64,000 nt of DNA, taken from the NCBI GenBank assembly GCA_002270565.1, contig NQMI01000003.1, positions 675,331 to 739,330 of the forward strand, given 5' to 3'. A program made the position numbers and the translations under genes. This DNA comes from Stenocarpella maydis. Its lineage: Eukaryota; Ascomycota; Sordariomycetes; Diaporthales; Diaporthaceae. The notes beneath the pieces were generated by a model. The model saw nothing but the letters and a program-made list of their open reading frames with translations. It made no database searches and was not told where the DNA came from. Shown piece by piece: positions 24,931-37,382 of this stretch (the stretch's first letter is position 1; each line of letters begins with the position of its first letter).

Positions 24931-27900
24931 TCATACCCTGTCCTCGGCATCCGCCAGGTTCGCCAGGGGCACATAACCTTCCCCGTCCTTCCTCCTGCGG
25001 CCCACGACGCCCCTGGCTCGGTCGACGACGTCGGCGGCGAGGTTCCGGACGAGTTCCATCTTTCCGGGCCGCCTGGCCCTCCTGCTCAGGGCGCCCTTGC
25101 CGGCGGCCTCGTCCATCCAGCGGGGCCGGCACCAGAACTTGAGCAGCAGTGACGACGCCACGACCGACACTGAGCTGAGGGCCATGGCCGCTCCGGCGGC
25201 CATGGGGTGCAGGTGCAAGCCGAAGGGGAGGAAGATGCCCATGGCGAAGGGCAGCCCGATGACGTTGTACATGCAGGCCCACGCCAGGTTGCCCTTGATG
25301 CGGTTGAAGATGGACTTGGCCAGGTGCAGCGCCGCGGGTATGTCCATGAGCTCGTCGGGCCTCATGAGCACCACGTCCGCAGCCTCCATGGCGACGTCCG
25401 TGCCGGAGCTCATGGCGATGCCCACGTCGGCGGTGGCGAGCGCAGGGGAGTCGTTGATGCCGTCGCCCACCATGGCCACGCACTCGCCCTGCTCGCGGAG
25501 CTGGCGGATGATGGCCTGCTTCTGGTCCGGGCTCACGCCCGCGTGGACGTTTTCCTTGGCAATGCCGACCGCGGCGGCAACTGCATGTGCGGTGCTGGGC
25601 TGGTCGCCAGTCACCATGGCGACCTTGATGCCCATGCGGTGCTGGAGTACCGAGATGGCAGCAGCGGCACCTTCCTTGATTGTGTCCGATAGACAAAGGT
25701 GGCCAGAGTATTTCCCGTCGATGGCAATGAAAATGTTGGTCGTTCCCGCAGAATCGCCCGACTTGCCGGAAGAGGCATCCTTGTTGATACGTTCGGAGGC
25801 TTCGATGGCCTCCGAGGGCACGTCAACGCTGTTTTCTCGCAGGAACTTCACATTGCCAACAAGCACCGTGTACCGCGTGCGCTCGGCGCTCGTAGCCGGC
25901 TCCACGCTGGCGGAAATGCCACGACCGACGGCAGCAGCGAAATTGCCGACACTGCCCTCGATGGTATCGTCTGCACCAATGCCGATTTCGGTCTTGGCGG
26001 CACCCAGCACGGCTTTACCGACAGGGTGTTCACTGCCCATCTCCGCGAGACCAACAATGGTCCACCACAGCCGACGGCGCCATTCATTGTCTTGCCAGAG
26101 GGGAACAACTTTCATGCTTGCTACCGTCATCTTGCCATATGTGATAGTGCCAGTCTTGTCGAGAACAACCTGAGTGACTTTGGTGGTGGTCTCTAACGCC
26201 GCTCCGCCCTTGACCAAGATACCGTTCTCAGCACCAACTCCCGTACCGACCATAACGGCAGTGGGTGTGGCGAGACCGAGGGCGCATGGGCAAGCAAAGA
26301 CGATGACGGATATGCAAAGCTTGACGCACACGAAGATCTTGCCACCGCTGGATGCTTCCTCGAATATCTTGGGTGGGTGGGTGAGAACATGGCTGAGAAC
26401 CATCCAGACGACAAAGGTCATGAAGCCAAGGACGAGGATTGTCGGGACGAAGTATCCAGCAAGGGTATCTGCCAGTCTCTGAATTGGCGCTCTCGTCGTC
26501 TGGGCATCCTGGACAAGCTTCACGATCTGGCTGAGTTGCGTGTCTCTCCCGGCACGGGTGACCCTCAGATCGCACCGCCCGTGGCCATTGACAGTACCGC
26601 CGATTAGGTTGGACCCCTTGCGCTTCTGAACAGGCATGGCCTCGCCAGTAACCATGCTCTCATCCACGTAGGTCTCGCCTCGCACCAGAACACCGTCAGC
26701 AGGGATCTTGTCTCCAGGTCGGAGAATGACTACATCCCCGACCTGGATGAGCTCCGTCGGAATATTCTTCTCCTCAGCGGCGTTGCCGTCTGCCATCGGT
26801 GTCTTTGGCTCGCCGTTCCCAGCAACGTTGTCCCAGTTCTCGGCGGCCTTCTCAGCAGCGATGGGATCAGCGTAGATGGTGGCCATGGACGGAGCCAGTG
26901 ACATTAGTCGGGACAGCGCCTTGGACGTCTGGCCCTTGGCACGGTTTTCCAGGAACCGGCCAAGCGTGATGAAGGTGATCAGCATGGTGCTAGTATCGAA
27001 GATTGTGCTCGGTCTTGAGTGGGGCGGGAAGAAGAAGGATACCAGCATGGCGACGCAGCTGAAGAAGAAGGCACAGGAGGTGCCCAGGACGACCAGGACG
27101 TCCATGGTAGGTGAACCATGCTTGATCGATTTGTATGCGGATATGTAGAAGCGCTTTCCAATGCCGAACTGGATGGGAATGGTCAGAACCAGACACAGGA
27201 TGTCGCCGAGGAAGAGACCGGGCAAAAGCTCCCATGAGCCAAAGTCGAGGAATGGTAAAGCCATTGGCAGAATCATGCCGATGAAGAAGACGGGAATGGC
27301 AAAGGACAGTGACGTCTTGAAGGCCCGCCTCCACTCGTTTATTTCTCTCGTCTTGGCCAGGGACTCCAGCTGGGCATTGTTGTCGTCGTTGTCGGCGACC
27401 AGTGCGTTGTAGCCCAATTGCTCGACCGCCTCAACAATCGCCCGTAGGCCTGCCGTGCGCGGTTGGTGGTTCACAGTCATTCGCGAAGTTGAAAGACTGA
27501 GCTTGGCTGAGCTGACACCAGGCATGCTTTGCAGCGCTTCTTCCAGTGACGTGGCTGCTGCAGCATCTTGCACACCAAAAACTTTGAACTGCGCAGTGGA
27601 TGTGACCTGCATCGTATCCACGGTCTCGGCCTGGGTTGAAATAATCCTGGCGTCAAAACCTCTGTCTTCGATGATCTCGACGATCTTGTCCGATGGTAAT
27701 ACGGACGCGTTGTGCGTAATTACGGCCCTCTCGGCCAGAAGACTGATGTTGAACTTGACGATCCCTTCGACTCCCTTGAACCCGGATTCGATCGCCGAGG
27801 TACAGGCACCGCAAGTCATGCCCTCGATGCCCACGGTTGTTACTACTTGGGACGACTGCCTTGCTGTAGCCTGGGAGCTCTTCTTTTCCTCGCGCTCCAG

Positions 27901-28536
27901 CGGCTTGGACTCCACGATGGTTGCGCCAAAGCCTCGGTCCTCGATCATCTCAGCAATCTTGTCGGCCGGCAATACAGCAGGATCGTGGTCAATGACGGCT
28001 CTCTCGGATAGAAGGGAAATGCTGAACGTCCTGAGGCCGGCGACGTCTTTGAATGCACCCTCGATAGCAGAGGTGCAGGCGCCGCACGTCATGCCTTCGA
28101 TGGCCACGACGGTCCCGACGTATTGTACGCCGCCGTCGTCCATGGCGTCTTGGAATGCGTCGTCCACCTTTGCTTTTGGTGTTTGTATGTCTGTTGCGAG
28201 GACTTCAGCGTCGAACCCTCGGTCTTCGATTATTTCGGCGATCTTCTCGGCGGTTATTCTCGTTGGGTCGTGCATGACAACGGCCCTCTCCATTATCAAG
28301 CTGACGGACACGTTGCCAACCCCGTCGACATCTTTTAGTCCGCTCTCGACTGCAGAGGTACATGCGCCGCAACTTTCGTGAGTCAGTATTGCCGGCTGGG
28401 TCCCCAGCTGTTGGTAGGCAGCGGGAGAGACTCACGTCATGCCGCCAACCTTCAAGGTGGTGGTAGCCCATTGCGCGGTGGGCGGTGCGCTTAATAATAA
28501 GTTCCCAGATGGGATACTGATGTGTGAGGGAGCCAT
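24931..28536 (-). CDS. ccc2: Copper-transporting P1B-type ATPase (Ccc2/ATP7-like)
   Basis: A 101-nt first exon (28436-28536) and one long exon (24931-28372) join across a 63-nt intron inside the first metal-binding motif, GGMTCGACTS, giving 1180 residues. Three N-terminal HMA domains carry MTCGAC (starting near residues 33, 128 and 225). A fourth HMA-like repeat (AQFKVFGVQDAAAATSLEEA) lacks the Cys pair. Catalytic motifs follow: TGEAMPV (A domain), CPC in the channel helix (about 728-730), DKTGTIT (phosphorylated Asp about 772), SEHPVGK, and GDGINDSPALATADVG. Family role: Golgi copper pump that loads secreted cuproenzymes such as multicopper ferroxidases, receiving copper from Atx1. The length is close to that of filamentous-fungal homologues with several HMA domains. 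Confidence 0.96.
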
Positions 28537-30897
28537 GTCGCCGGTAGCCCGTTGTAGGCGGCGTCTATGGACAGGTCGGGTTCGGATGTGCGATGCGAGA
28601 ATGCTAGGACGCGGTGATGCTAGACGGAAACGCAACACATCGGGGAAAGAAGAGGCAATGCAGGCTGGAGGGTATCTCTGTTTCTTTTGGGGGGGGGGTT
28701 ATGTATTATTGACTCGTGTGGGAACCAGAAGACCAGCTTCCGGGGCTGATATCAGCTTATGTACAGGTTGAGGCCCGGGATCGAGGTAACAGCAGAGGTG
28801 GAGGATTGAGTTGTGTTGGGGGACAAGCTCGCAGGAGGGTGGCAGCGGCGAGGGGAATAATGGGTACGAGCACTGCGGTGTGAGACAAGCATGGAAGGAA
28901 AAGGCGTAGTACAGGAGAGACTGAAAAGAAGGAAGCGGAAGCTGGACTGGGGCGGGAGCGGGAAGGCGTAGTGTATGTTAACACATGGTGGGCGGTCGGT
29001 CCCTGTTTCGCGGGGCGGTACGGAGGGTACGGATACACGTGCTAGTGTCAGGGTGTCAGGCTGTGGCCATTCCTGCAGGTGAAGAAGGCTAGGAATCAGA
29101 TTTGCCAGGTCTCCACGTACCCCTGATGCGGATCACAAAGTAAGAGAGGCGGCAAAAGAGGGTCAGCGGACCGACGCCCTGCTGTTTGGGCTGAAAAGAC
29201 AGACTGCTCCCCAATGAAATACCACGTACACTAGTGTACTGTGCTGGGCCCCTTGAATCTTGATTTGTGATGTGAACACGGAGGACGAAGGAGGATGAGG
29301 TGGATTCCGACTGGGGGCTCCAGCGTCAACGCTTGGGTCCTTTTCTGCCGGGTACGAACTGAGTACTTATCTTTCCTAGGAGGTACTAGAAGGACTGCTG
29401 TGTGCCCACCAGCATACCTGGGTACTAAGTGGATACTTGTAAAATATACCTTTTCCCCTCTCAGATCCCTGGTGGGTATGGCCTGATCAGATCGGTCCAA
29501 GACCCCCAGAAGGGTGGCCATGCAATTGAGTAATCTTTCTTGACAGACACCATGTTGGATTATGAATCAGCCTTCTTTCTCTTTGAATGTTCCTAGGCCA
29601 GTGCGGTGATAGGGCTCCACCGGTCCCTGGGCTGGCCAAGGGGATGCGCAGCCCTATCCAAAAGTCTCGTCCTACCACAGTAGAAAAGAGAACAAGAGGC
29701 GGACGGCCGGCGCTTCTTGTTTCGAAATGTCAGGGTCGTTTGGTTTACAGCCAAGGCCTGTGTTCGCCGTCGGGGGCCCTGCGACGTGTCGTCGACCGCT
29801 TGACTGCCGAGCTTCCGAGCCCGCCGCAATAGGAACAGCGCCCTGCTATATGTATGTACATCTGCCGCATCAGGCTGCAGCCCATATCGAATCCATATTG
29901 CATGTGGCGGCTGACCCGGCTTGATAGTGCGAGTCATGTAACCAGACTCGGCCTCTGGGAGATTTGTTGTCTGGCCATCTGGGCCGTTGAGGACGTTGCA
30001 CAAGCATCGCACGCCGCATCTCTGCGCAGTCTTTCGGACGTGGCTTCGTACGTGTCACTAGGGCACGTTTAATAACGCAGACCAAAAGACAGATGGCTCA
30101 GCCATTTTTCGAGCCACCAACACACTGAGCTGCACCCGAGCAGCTGGGAAGGGTCCCAGAGAACTGCGAGGGTCTCACACAGTTCTAGAGATTATTCCGT
30201 CCAGGGCTATTACACCATTACCTACATGGTCGTCAGCCGGAGTGTTCCACTCGAGGTAATACCCCGAGGACTACCTATACCATCGAGGAGAGGTCATCCC
30301 GCTGAAGGTCGTCGTCGTCATCCCTGTGGAGGATATATCCACGTAGATATCTCTCATTGGAAGTTGTTGCACGACAAAAAGCGTCACAGTGGAGTGTCCC
30401 ACACGAGGACGCGGGACCGGCCATCAATCAACAACACCCCTGCCCTGGCCCCAGAGCCTCCAGGTCTCAAGTGCGTTTTGAGCTGAACTTGATACAAGCT
30501 CGCTCACCCAAACACTCCTTTAGACCGTCACACAATTTGACACAGCAGCCGTGGTCCCCTCCCTTCTCCCTTCTCCCATTCGTCAGCGTCAGACCCAGCG
30601 AGTGGGTAAAGGAAACCAACCATCTACACTACATAGTACTCGGCAGTACGTACACTGCATGCCGTTCACTACACTAGTGTCCGCTGCATTTGCCTGCCGC
30701 CGTCACACCACCTGTGTCTAGTGTACGCATCAACCTGCCTGCCTGCCCCGCATCCACCTCCCCCTCCCCCGGTCACTGATTGACGTCGATCAATGGAGCT
30801 TGATTTGACCAATCCGTTCTACTCTGTCAAACAACAGCTACGGGCAGTTGGAGCTTCGTCTCATACCTCCTAGCTCCCTCACCGAATCCAGCCCATC
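28537..30897. promoter_or_regulatory. Divergent promoter region between ccc2 and csn7
   Basis: 2.36 kb between two divergent start codons. It includes a G homopolymer near 28689-28698 and pyrimidine-rich leader sequence before csn7 from about 30530. No coding segment recognised; frames up to about 139 codons look like chance. Confidence 0.45.
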
Positions 30898-32041
30898 ATG
30901 GAGCAGGCAAAAGCCCTCAATGCTCTCGAGGCAGGTCCCCCCATGGCCATGGCCATACCCCAGCCCCCAATACTGGCCTCCTCTCCCTCCCTTCTCCGCC
31001 CGCTGACCTGCCTTGCAGCCCTTCCTGGCCCTCACCAAGTCGGCCAACTCGCCCAAGGCAGCCGCAGACCTCATCACCCACGCCACGTCTGCCCCAGGGA
31101 CCTACATCTTCACCGAGCTCCTCGCCAGCCCCTCCATCCAGGCCCTCGCCGCCTCCCCCGAGTATCAGCCCTACCTCACACAGCTGCACATCTTCAGCAA
31201 CGGCCTCTACTCCACATACACCTCGACCCCGGGCCTGCCCGACCTCAACGACCGCCAGTGCCTCAAGCTCCGCCAGCTGTCCCTCCTCACACTCAGCCGC
31301 AACAACGGCGGCGGCTGCTCCGGCGTCAATGGCGGCGAATCAGACAATGACGACGAATACGCCGCCAACAACAACAACAACAACCTGACCTACGCCGCCC
31401 TGCAGCAGCACCTGGGCCTCTCCTCGCCTCGCGAGGTCGAGGACCTCGTCGTCTCTGCCGTCTACGCGGGGCTCCTCTCCGCCAAGCTGAACCCCCTGCG
31501 CTCCGTCGTCCAGGTCTCGTCGGTCGCTCCCCTGCGCGACGTCCAGCCCGGGTCCGTCCCGGCCATCGTCGCCACCCTGCGCGCCTGGAGCCGCCGCTGC
31601 GACGCAACCCTGGCCGAGATCGAGGCCAACATCGCCGGCATCAAGAGGGATGCCGCGCGCAAGGCAAACGCCAAGAGGGAGTGGGACAGGACGTTCCAGG
31701 CCGTCGTCAAGGCCGAGACCGCCGACCCTGCCGACACAGCGGGCGGCGGCAGCATCTCTGCAAATGGGACGCGGGGCCCGGGCCGGAGGCTCGGCGGTGG
31801 GGCGGCCGGACGCACGGGGATGCGGACTTCTAGTGGAGGGACCGCGGCCGCGGGAGGGGGCGGGGCTGCGGCGGGAGGCGCCTCACATGCCGCGGCGGGT
31901 AATGCTAGCAGCGGCAGCAAGCGGGCCATGGAGAACTTGACCGAGGACCTGGAGGATGAGGATGACGAGGCAATGGATCTGGACGACAGCGCCGATGCAA
32001 CCAGCCAGGCCCAGAAGAGGACGAGCCGGCGGAAGCTATGA
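30898..32041 (+). CDS. csn7: COP9 signalosome subunit 7 (PCI domain)
   Basis: An 11-codon first exon (30898-30930) joins a second exon (31019-32041) to give 351 residues. Family alignment requires ...ALNALE directly followed by PFLALTKSANS in phase 0. That places the donor at GAG|GCAGGT, a GC-AG intron of 88 nt with a CTGACCT branch and TTGCAG acceptor; the nearby GT at 30934 would break the frame. The PCI domain covers about residues 12-200 (YIFTELLASPSIQAL, LKLRQLSLLTLS, LTYAALQQHLGLSSPREVEDL, VSAVYAGLLSAKLNP). A helical linker, Gly/Ala-rich tract and acidic tail follow. Role: subunit of the CSN complex that removes Nedd8 from cullins; in fungi it affects light response and development. Confidence 0.92.
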
Positions 32042-32788
32042 GCACGCGTCGACCAAGATGTCAAGGACTTGCCTGCGGGCCTTGAATCTACTAGTCCTTC
32101 AGGGAATAGACGGATGGTGGTCTTATCCATGATCACGGTCTTCCGCGGCATTGTACGTATCCGATGGTATCAGTTGATTAAACTGTTAATGGAGGCTAAG
32201 CTCCGCATTACAGCCTACGCAAAGACACTTTGGTCAAGGATGGTCATCGTTATGAAACTCAAAGCATCCCTCTTCGTATTCTAGTCCCCCAGTAAAATCG
32301 AGTGACTTTACATAATCCCCAATGGAAAGAGATCCCAGCCTTTCTCAGTGGAATCATACATCAGTGTTGTTACAGCGCAACTTTTGTCCCCCCCTTCTCA
32401 TCCCGCCACCCGGTGAAGAGAAGAAGATGCGAAAATGCAGCGAAGCAAATTATTTACATGACTTCCGAGCCCCTCTTAACGCCATCCTCCCATCTTAATG
32501 TGTTGAACTCTGACCTGGGATGCCCTGTCCCGTCCAAAAAGAGAAGAGAGAGAAAAAGAAGAAAATCATGGCCCGCAAGGTGGTATCGTATCCTGAAAAC
32601 AAGACCATAAAAACGACGGCGAGGAAAACACAGATAAAGCGAAGCGAAGGCAAGTAGGGTCCAAAACAAAGCAGCGTGAGGCAAACAAGTCGTGGCATCA
32701 TCAAATTAAAGACACTAGGGAACAAGGACCAAAAGTCTTCCTTCCTCGCAGAAGCTCCAAAAGGGGGTGCCTTTGGTGGGCTATCTGC
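32042..32788. other. 3' flanks of convergent csn7 and RAX1-like gene
   Basis: 750 bases containing both 3' untranslated regions. No recognisable coding segment or repeat. Confidence 0.5.
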
Positions 32789-34043
32789 TCAGAGCCTCTT
32801 GCCGGGTACGAGGATGAAGAGCACAAGCAGTGCCGCATCCACCGTTGCCGTCACGGCCAGGACCATCAGGGCGCGCTTCGCGAGCAGCTTTCGGACGTAT
32901 GGCTCCCGCACCCGGGAGAAGTTGAAGGGCGTGTACTCGCTCAGGCCGATTAGAGCCAGTATCGGGTCGAGGGAATACTGATACGAGGCGAGGAAGTAGA
33001 CGCCGAGCGTGAAGGGCAGGATGAGCTGCAGCGTAAGTGTTAGTAACGGATGGAGTATGGGCAGTTGTTTAGGGGCCAGCATACCCATAGCCTTGTCAAT
33101 CTTGACGCGTCGAGGAAGACCAAGACGAACGCAGCCCAGAATCCACCAAACATCGATACCAAGCCGATGATGAGCCTCATGATCAGGGTGGGCGGGATCA
33201 GGTTGCCCAGTGCCTTCATGCGCAGGAACCCAGGAAACGCGTCTCGCTCCATGGCCTGGAACACATAATCCTTGGCCAGGTCGAACACCTCCGGGTCATC
33301 TCTGCCTTCCTCCTCAATGGCCCTCGTGACCTCCTCGGTGATCTGAGAGGGCAGAACGATCTCACGCTCCGCCCCGGGGAGGAGGAACGTGTAGAGGATC
33401 TTCTCGGCCGAGGCCCGGATGTCCTGCCTCGCGACCTCGTGGTAGGGGCTGTTGGAGTCGGTCATCAGGTCGCGTGGCGTGCTGCCGGTGCCGGGGCTGG
33501 GCCTTGCGCGCTCGCCGCTGCTATGCGGGGACTCGTGGAAGCCGGGGGTGGTGGGCGACGCCCTCTCCTCGCGCAGGTAGGCCGACATCTGCGCGTCCTG
33601 GTCCCGGTCCTTGTCGGTGGCGTACATCGACGGTCCCGCCGCTGCGTAGTTGAGCTCGCCCATGCTCTCGAGGATCTGGGAGGAGCGCTTCGAGGCGTGT
33701 TCGGGTTCGGGCGTGCCAATCAGGACGGACCTGCGCATCTCGCGTACATAGTGCCGACATAATGTCATGTGCTGGGCGACGTCGAGCCTGTTGACAGGTG
33801 TAATGTTAGTTGGCAATGGAGACAAGTTGGCGGGGCAGCCGCCCCCTTACGTCCTGTGCTGGTTTTGGGTATTACCTACCAAAAGTCCAGGTAGTCCACT
33901 GATCTTTGCTGATCTCTCATAAAGATGTAGAATGAGAACAGGTCGACCGGAGGTAACGTCCGCCTGCTGAGAACCTCGAAGAGCGTCGGCAGCCGGTTCC
34001 GGTTCAGGTCGGGGACCGGCGACGGCGTGTGTGGGTTCGCCAT
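32789..34043 (-). CDS. RGS-domain multi-pass membrane protein, RAX1-like
   Basis: Three exons (33880-34043, 33085-33787, 32789-33025), with introns of 92 and 59 nt carrying CTAAC branch sites, give 367 residues. The RGS-type segment begins at LPTLFEVLSRRTLPPVDLFS and continues across the first intron (SVDYLDFWLDVAQHMTLCRH). It is interrupted by a long Ser/Pro-rich insert of about 80 residues before resuming (ASAEKILYTFLLPGAEREI, VFDLAKDYVFQAMERDAFPG). The C-terminus has about three to four hydrophobic helices (LIMRLIIGLVSMFGGFWAAF, ILPFTLGVYFLASYQY, VLAVTATVDAALLVLFILV). This layout is that of yeast Rax1 and related fungal RGS proteins, implicated in polarity landmarks and G-protein control. 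GAP activity is not certain for this subgroup. Confidence 0.85.
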
Positions 34044-35159
34044 TGTGCGTTGATTGTTGTCGCCTTCAGATGACTAGTTCGAGCCGTGAATGGCTTCAGT
34101 TCCACGAGCTTGCAGGAGAAAGGCGCCCACGAGAGGCGGAGGCTGGCGTTTGGGCACTTGAATTAAAAATATTAGGAATTCGATTGAGGATGGTGGGTCG
34201 GGAGCGCGAGGGAGTGAAGTGAGCGATTTGTCCAAGGGGGTTGGTCGGTTAGGTCGAAACTGGTGAAGGGAGGTTTACAAGGCACAGTCAGGACGGACGG
34301 CGGCGTAGTGTTTGGGTCCGAAGCGAGCGGCAGGGCGTGCTCTGCGCACACCGGAGAGATTTCGATTAGACCAATGAGGTCACTGAGGGTGTTGTGCAGC
34401 GTTTGGATGCTCGGTCGTACTCTTTTTTTGGACGGGGTGATGGGGAGGGTTGATGGAGACTGGATGGCAGAGGCAAAAGAGGTCGCAGATGGGTGCACGG
34501 GCCAGGCTCTCCGTGATGCCAATTGAGAGATGTGCTCCACCGCAAGTGGGTTCACCTAATTTACCGTGCCAAGCCGTCCTCCGCCCAAGCCGACCTGCTT
34601 CGAGTCGATGGCGGCCGATGATGCACCTCGAGAACAACCACTTGTGACGTGTGCTTTGAGTGTTGTAACAAAAGGTTCGCTTTTTCCTTTTCCGTTTGAG
34701 CAAGGGGATGGTTTAAAGGCGTTTCAGAAACAGAGTGCAGCACACGGGTTGGGGATGAGATGGAGCCGAAAGAAGGCAACGGGATACGAGCTGCAGACCA
34801 CTCAGTCACCACAGACACGAGGACTGTGCTAGTTAATGCATCTGCCCATACACATTCCAGTTGAAGTGCGAAGTAAACACGGTTGGTCAGCCGTGCTCGG
34901 ACCAGGAGAGGCATCGGACCACATCCTGACAGGGAATGATATGATATCCTGCAAATACAATAATACTACGTAACACAACCAGACCAAGGTGGTTCCTAAA
35001 ACGAACAGAGGGATTCAGGCTGCAGGCGATTACTTGGGAGCACGCAGTCTGCTGCCATGCAAGATAGACCAGCCATATTTTAATTAGTATCTTAGGTAAA
35101 GTGGGCCGCGGCCGGCGGGTGGCGGGTCATCCCCTCCACTGGCTACTCTTCATCCGAGT
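34044..35159. other. Intergenic region, no gene supported
   Basis: Promoter side of the RAX1-like gene. Only short frames without family resemblance; GC content falls toward the right end. Confidence 0.45.
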
Positions 35160-35405
35160 ATTACACACGGAAATCATAGTATTACGCACTTAAATTCAAA
35201 GCTATTCAGACCATTTATTATAAATTACAACTTAAGTTCCTCTTTATAATAAGTAGCAGTTAGCAGACTTATAATAGCTAATTTCTTCTTTATAGCTAGC
35301 TTATAAGGTTATTAATATTAAAAGAAGATATAATTATTCTCTAAAGCTTATATTATACTAATAAATATCTTATTAAGTTATTACTTTAATTATTAATACC
35401 TATGG
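35160..35405. other. AT-rich island, possible RIP-decayed relic
   Basis: By eye roughly 80% A+T and dense in TpA dinucleotides, in sharp contrast to the GC-rich flanks, with no open frame of any length. This composition fits an old repeat mutated by repeat-induced point mutation. It directly abuts the dispersed repeat that follows. A parent element cannot be named. Confidence 0.5.
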
Positions 35406-35760
35406 GACACTAGGAGCTATTTATCGAGTATTCTGATTTAAATAGGTGTGGAAGCGGTTCGCCTTTATTACTCACTCCGCTCGCTCCTCCGGCAAACCCC
35501 CTCCACGCCACCACGCCACTCAATAGGGCCCTTCAGGCGCCCAGAGGAAGGACCCTCATATACCTAGAGAAGGGCCTCTGCGTACCTAAGGAAGGGCTTC
35601 CGCAAGGGCCCTTCTCATACCCAGAGAGAGGGTTCTCTACGTACCCAGAGGAGGGACCTCTATATGCCCAGAGGAAGGGTCCCTAGAGGGAGAGACCCCC
35701 TTCTAGGGCCCCTAGGTATTCTAAGTTGGGGGTTCTCTCATAGATGAATTAATATATAGT
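35406..35760. repeat. Dispersed noncoding repeat, copy A, with internal minisatellite
   Basis: This segment is related to 46420-46690 in the same orientation. Shared landmarks in order are GGAGCTATT-type text, a pyrimidine-rich CACTCAC block, CCCCCTCCACGCCAC, CAATAGGGCCCT, CAGGCGCCCAGAGGAAGG, and a terminal GGGTTCTC...ATATAGT. Copy A carries about five extra degenerate units of roughly 23 bases, each containing a CCAGAGGAAGGG-like core followed by its near-complement, so each unit could fold. No coding capacity. Confidence 0.7.
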
Positions 35761-36183
35761 GTTATATAGCCTCTAATTGGTTTAATTTTTCAAATCATCT
35801 GGGCGTGTATGTGTCAAGATCCCGTTTTGAGACTATTCTGGACGACTAGCACATGAGGCACTATGCAGCCCTGGTCCACCAGCCACCACAGCCACAATCG
35901 TATCGAGCCGCCTCTTGCTTACGTCAGCCCTGTGAGCCAATCACAGCCCACCACAGCTCTGAGCAGGCCAGATTTTTTCCGCCCACAACTTTTGCATCTC
36001 TGTTTGACCCTCACCTTCCAGACGAGTGCAGCCGACAACCTCGAAGCCGACAACACCCCCAACTTCCACCGACGTCTCTCGACACCCGTACATTTCTCAG
36101 TGAGCCCCGGCCCCTCCTTTGTCCCGCCGATTTTCCACAAACCCGCAGCATCACTTCTAACCAAGGCTCCGGTCAATCTAGAA
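35761..36183. promoter_or_regulatory. Promoter and 5' leader of rpl31
   Basis: About 420 bases upstream of the rpl31 start, becoming CT-rich toward the ATG, as is common for fungal ribosomal protein genes. No other feature recognised. Confidence 0.45.
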
Positions 36184-36802
36184 ATGTCGACCAAGAAGCA
36201 GACCGGCGGCCGCTCCGCCATCTCGGACGTCGTCGCCCGCGAGTACACCATCCACATGCACAAGAGAGTACGTTCCACCGACACTGAACAACGGAGAATG
36301 GCGGCGACTGGTTTTCTGCCAACTGCTTTGGGAGCTGGGTGCTGACGGCGTGGTTCTGGAACAGCTGCACGGTGTCTCCTTCAAGAAGAGGGCTCCCCGC
36401 GCCATCAAGGAGATCAAGGCGTTTGCGCACAAGGCTATGGTATGCTGATTGACCCCTCACTGCTCCAAGACGAGGACTACGTCCCGCACCAAACGACGAA
36501 ATCGGACACGGAATCGAAAACTCTCGCATGGCTGGACGGTTCGCGCATGGCAGCGGGGATAGATTACTAACTGGACGTCAATCTCACAGGGCACCTCCGA
36601 CGTCCGCCTCGACCCCCAGCTGAACAAGAAGGTGTGGGAGCAGGGTGTCAAGGGCGTTCCATACAGAATCCGTGTCCGCATCTCCCGACGAAGAAACGAT
36701 GAGGACGGCGCCAAGGAGAAGCTCTACAGCTACGTCCAGGCCGTCAACGTCAAGAATCCCAAGGGCCTGGTCACGACCACCGTCGAGGAGGAGGAGCAGT
36801 AA
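36184..36802 (+). CDS. rpl31: 60S ribosomal protein L31 (eL31)
   Basis: Three exons (36184-36267, 36365-36439, 36590-36802) with introns of 97 and 150 nt (GCTGACG and ACTAAC branch sites) encode 123 residues, the usual eL31 length. Landmarks are SAISDVVAREYTIHMHKRLH, FKKRAPRAIKEIKAFAHKAM, DVRLDPQLNKKVWEQG and PYRIRVRISRRRNDED. The acidic end VEEEEQ is also typical. It is a structural protein of the large cytoplasmic ribosomal subunit near the tunnel exit. Confidence 0.97.
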
Positions 36803-37382
36803 GCGAGCGTCATGTCGATGTTGACACGGGGTGAGGGGACTCTGGATTGACAACCCGCGCTTGCGAACAAGACGAACGAATGGGGGCAGTCCTGGGTGTT
36901 TTTGAGGGTCGGTCCGTGAAAACTTTGGGTTCCTTGTCTGGTCATGGTGGCATCTGGCTTTCCGGAGTTTTCTACGGCTTTAGCTTCGTATTACCGAGGA
37001 AGCAAAACAAAATGAGACATAACGAAAGACAACAACCAACGACGCCTCGGCGTTAACCCAGTTGGCCGGAGATTCCACGTCGACCGTCGGCTGTGATCAA
37101 TTCAGGAGGCCAGGGAGAGAGTGGGGAGGGACACGATGTGTATCCAAGATACCCACGTTTAAAAGAAACACGCGAAGGATTACACCCACGCCAATGCATG
37201 TATTCTGTGGGAGGGATGACCTCTATGCCTGATGGCAGGAGCCAACAAGACAAGATGTACGGCTTCAAGTGCAAACTGTCCGACCCTGTAAATGCGTATC
37301 GCCAAATCCTCCAAAACCAGTGACCAATGCCAGTATCCTACACGCTGACTCCATGCTCCCAAATGAAAATGCATACACTAAC
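36803..37382. other. 3' flanks of convergent rpl31 and E2 gene
   Basis: 580 bases between convergent stop codons. No recognisable gene or repeat. Confidence 0.5.
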
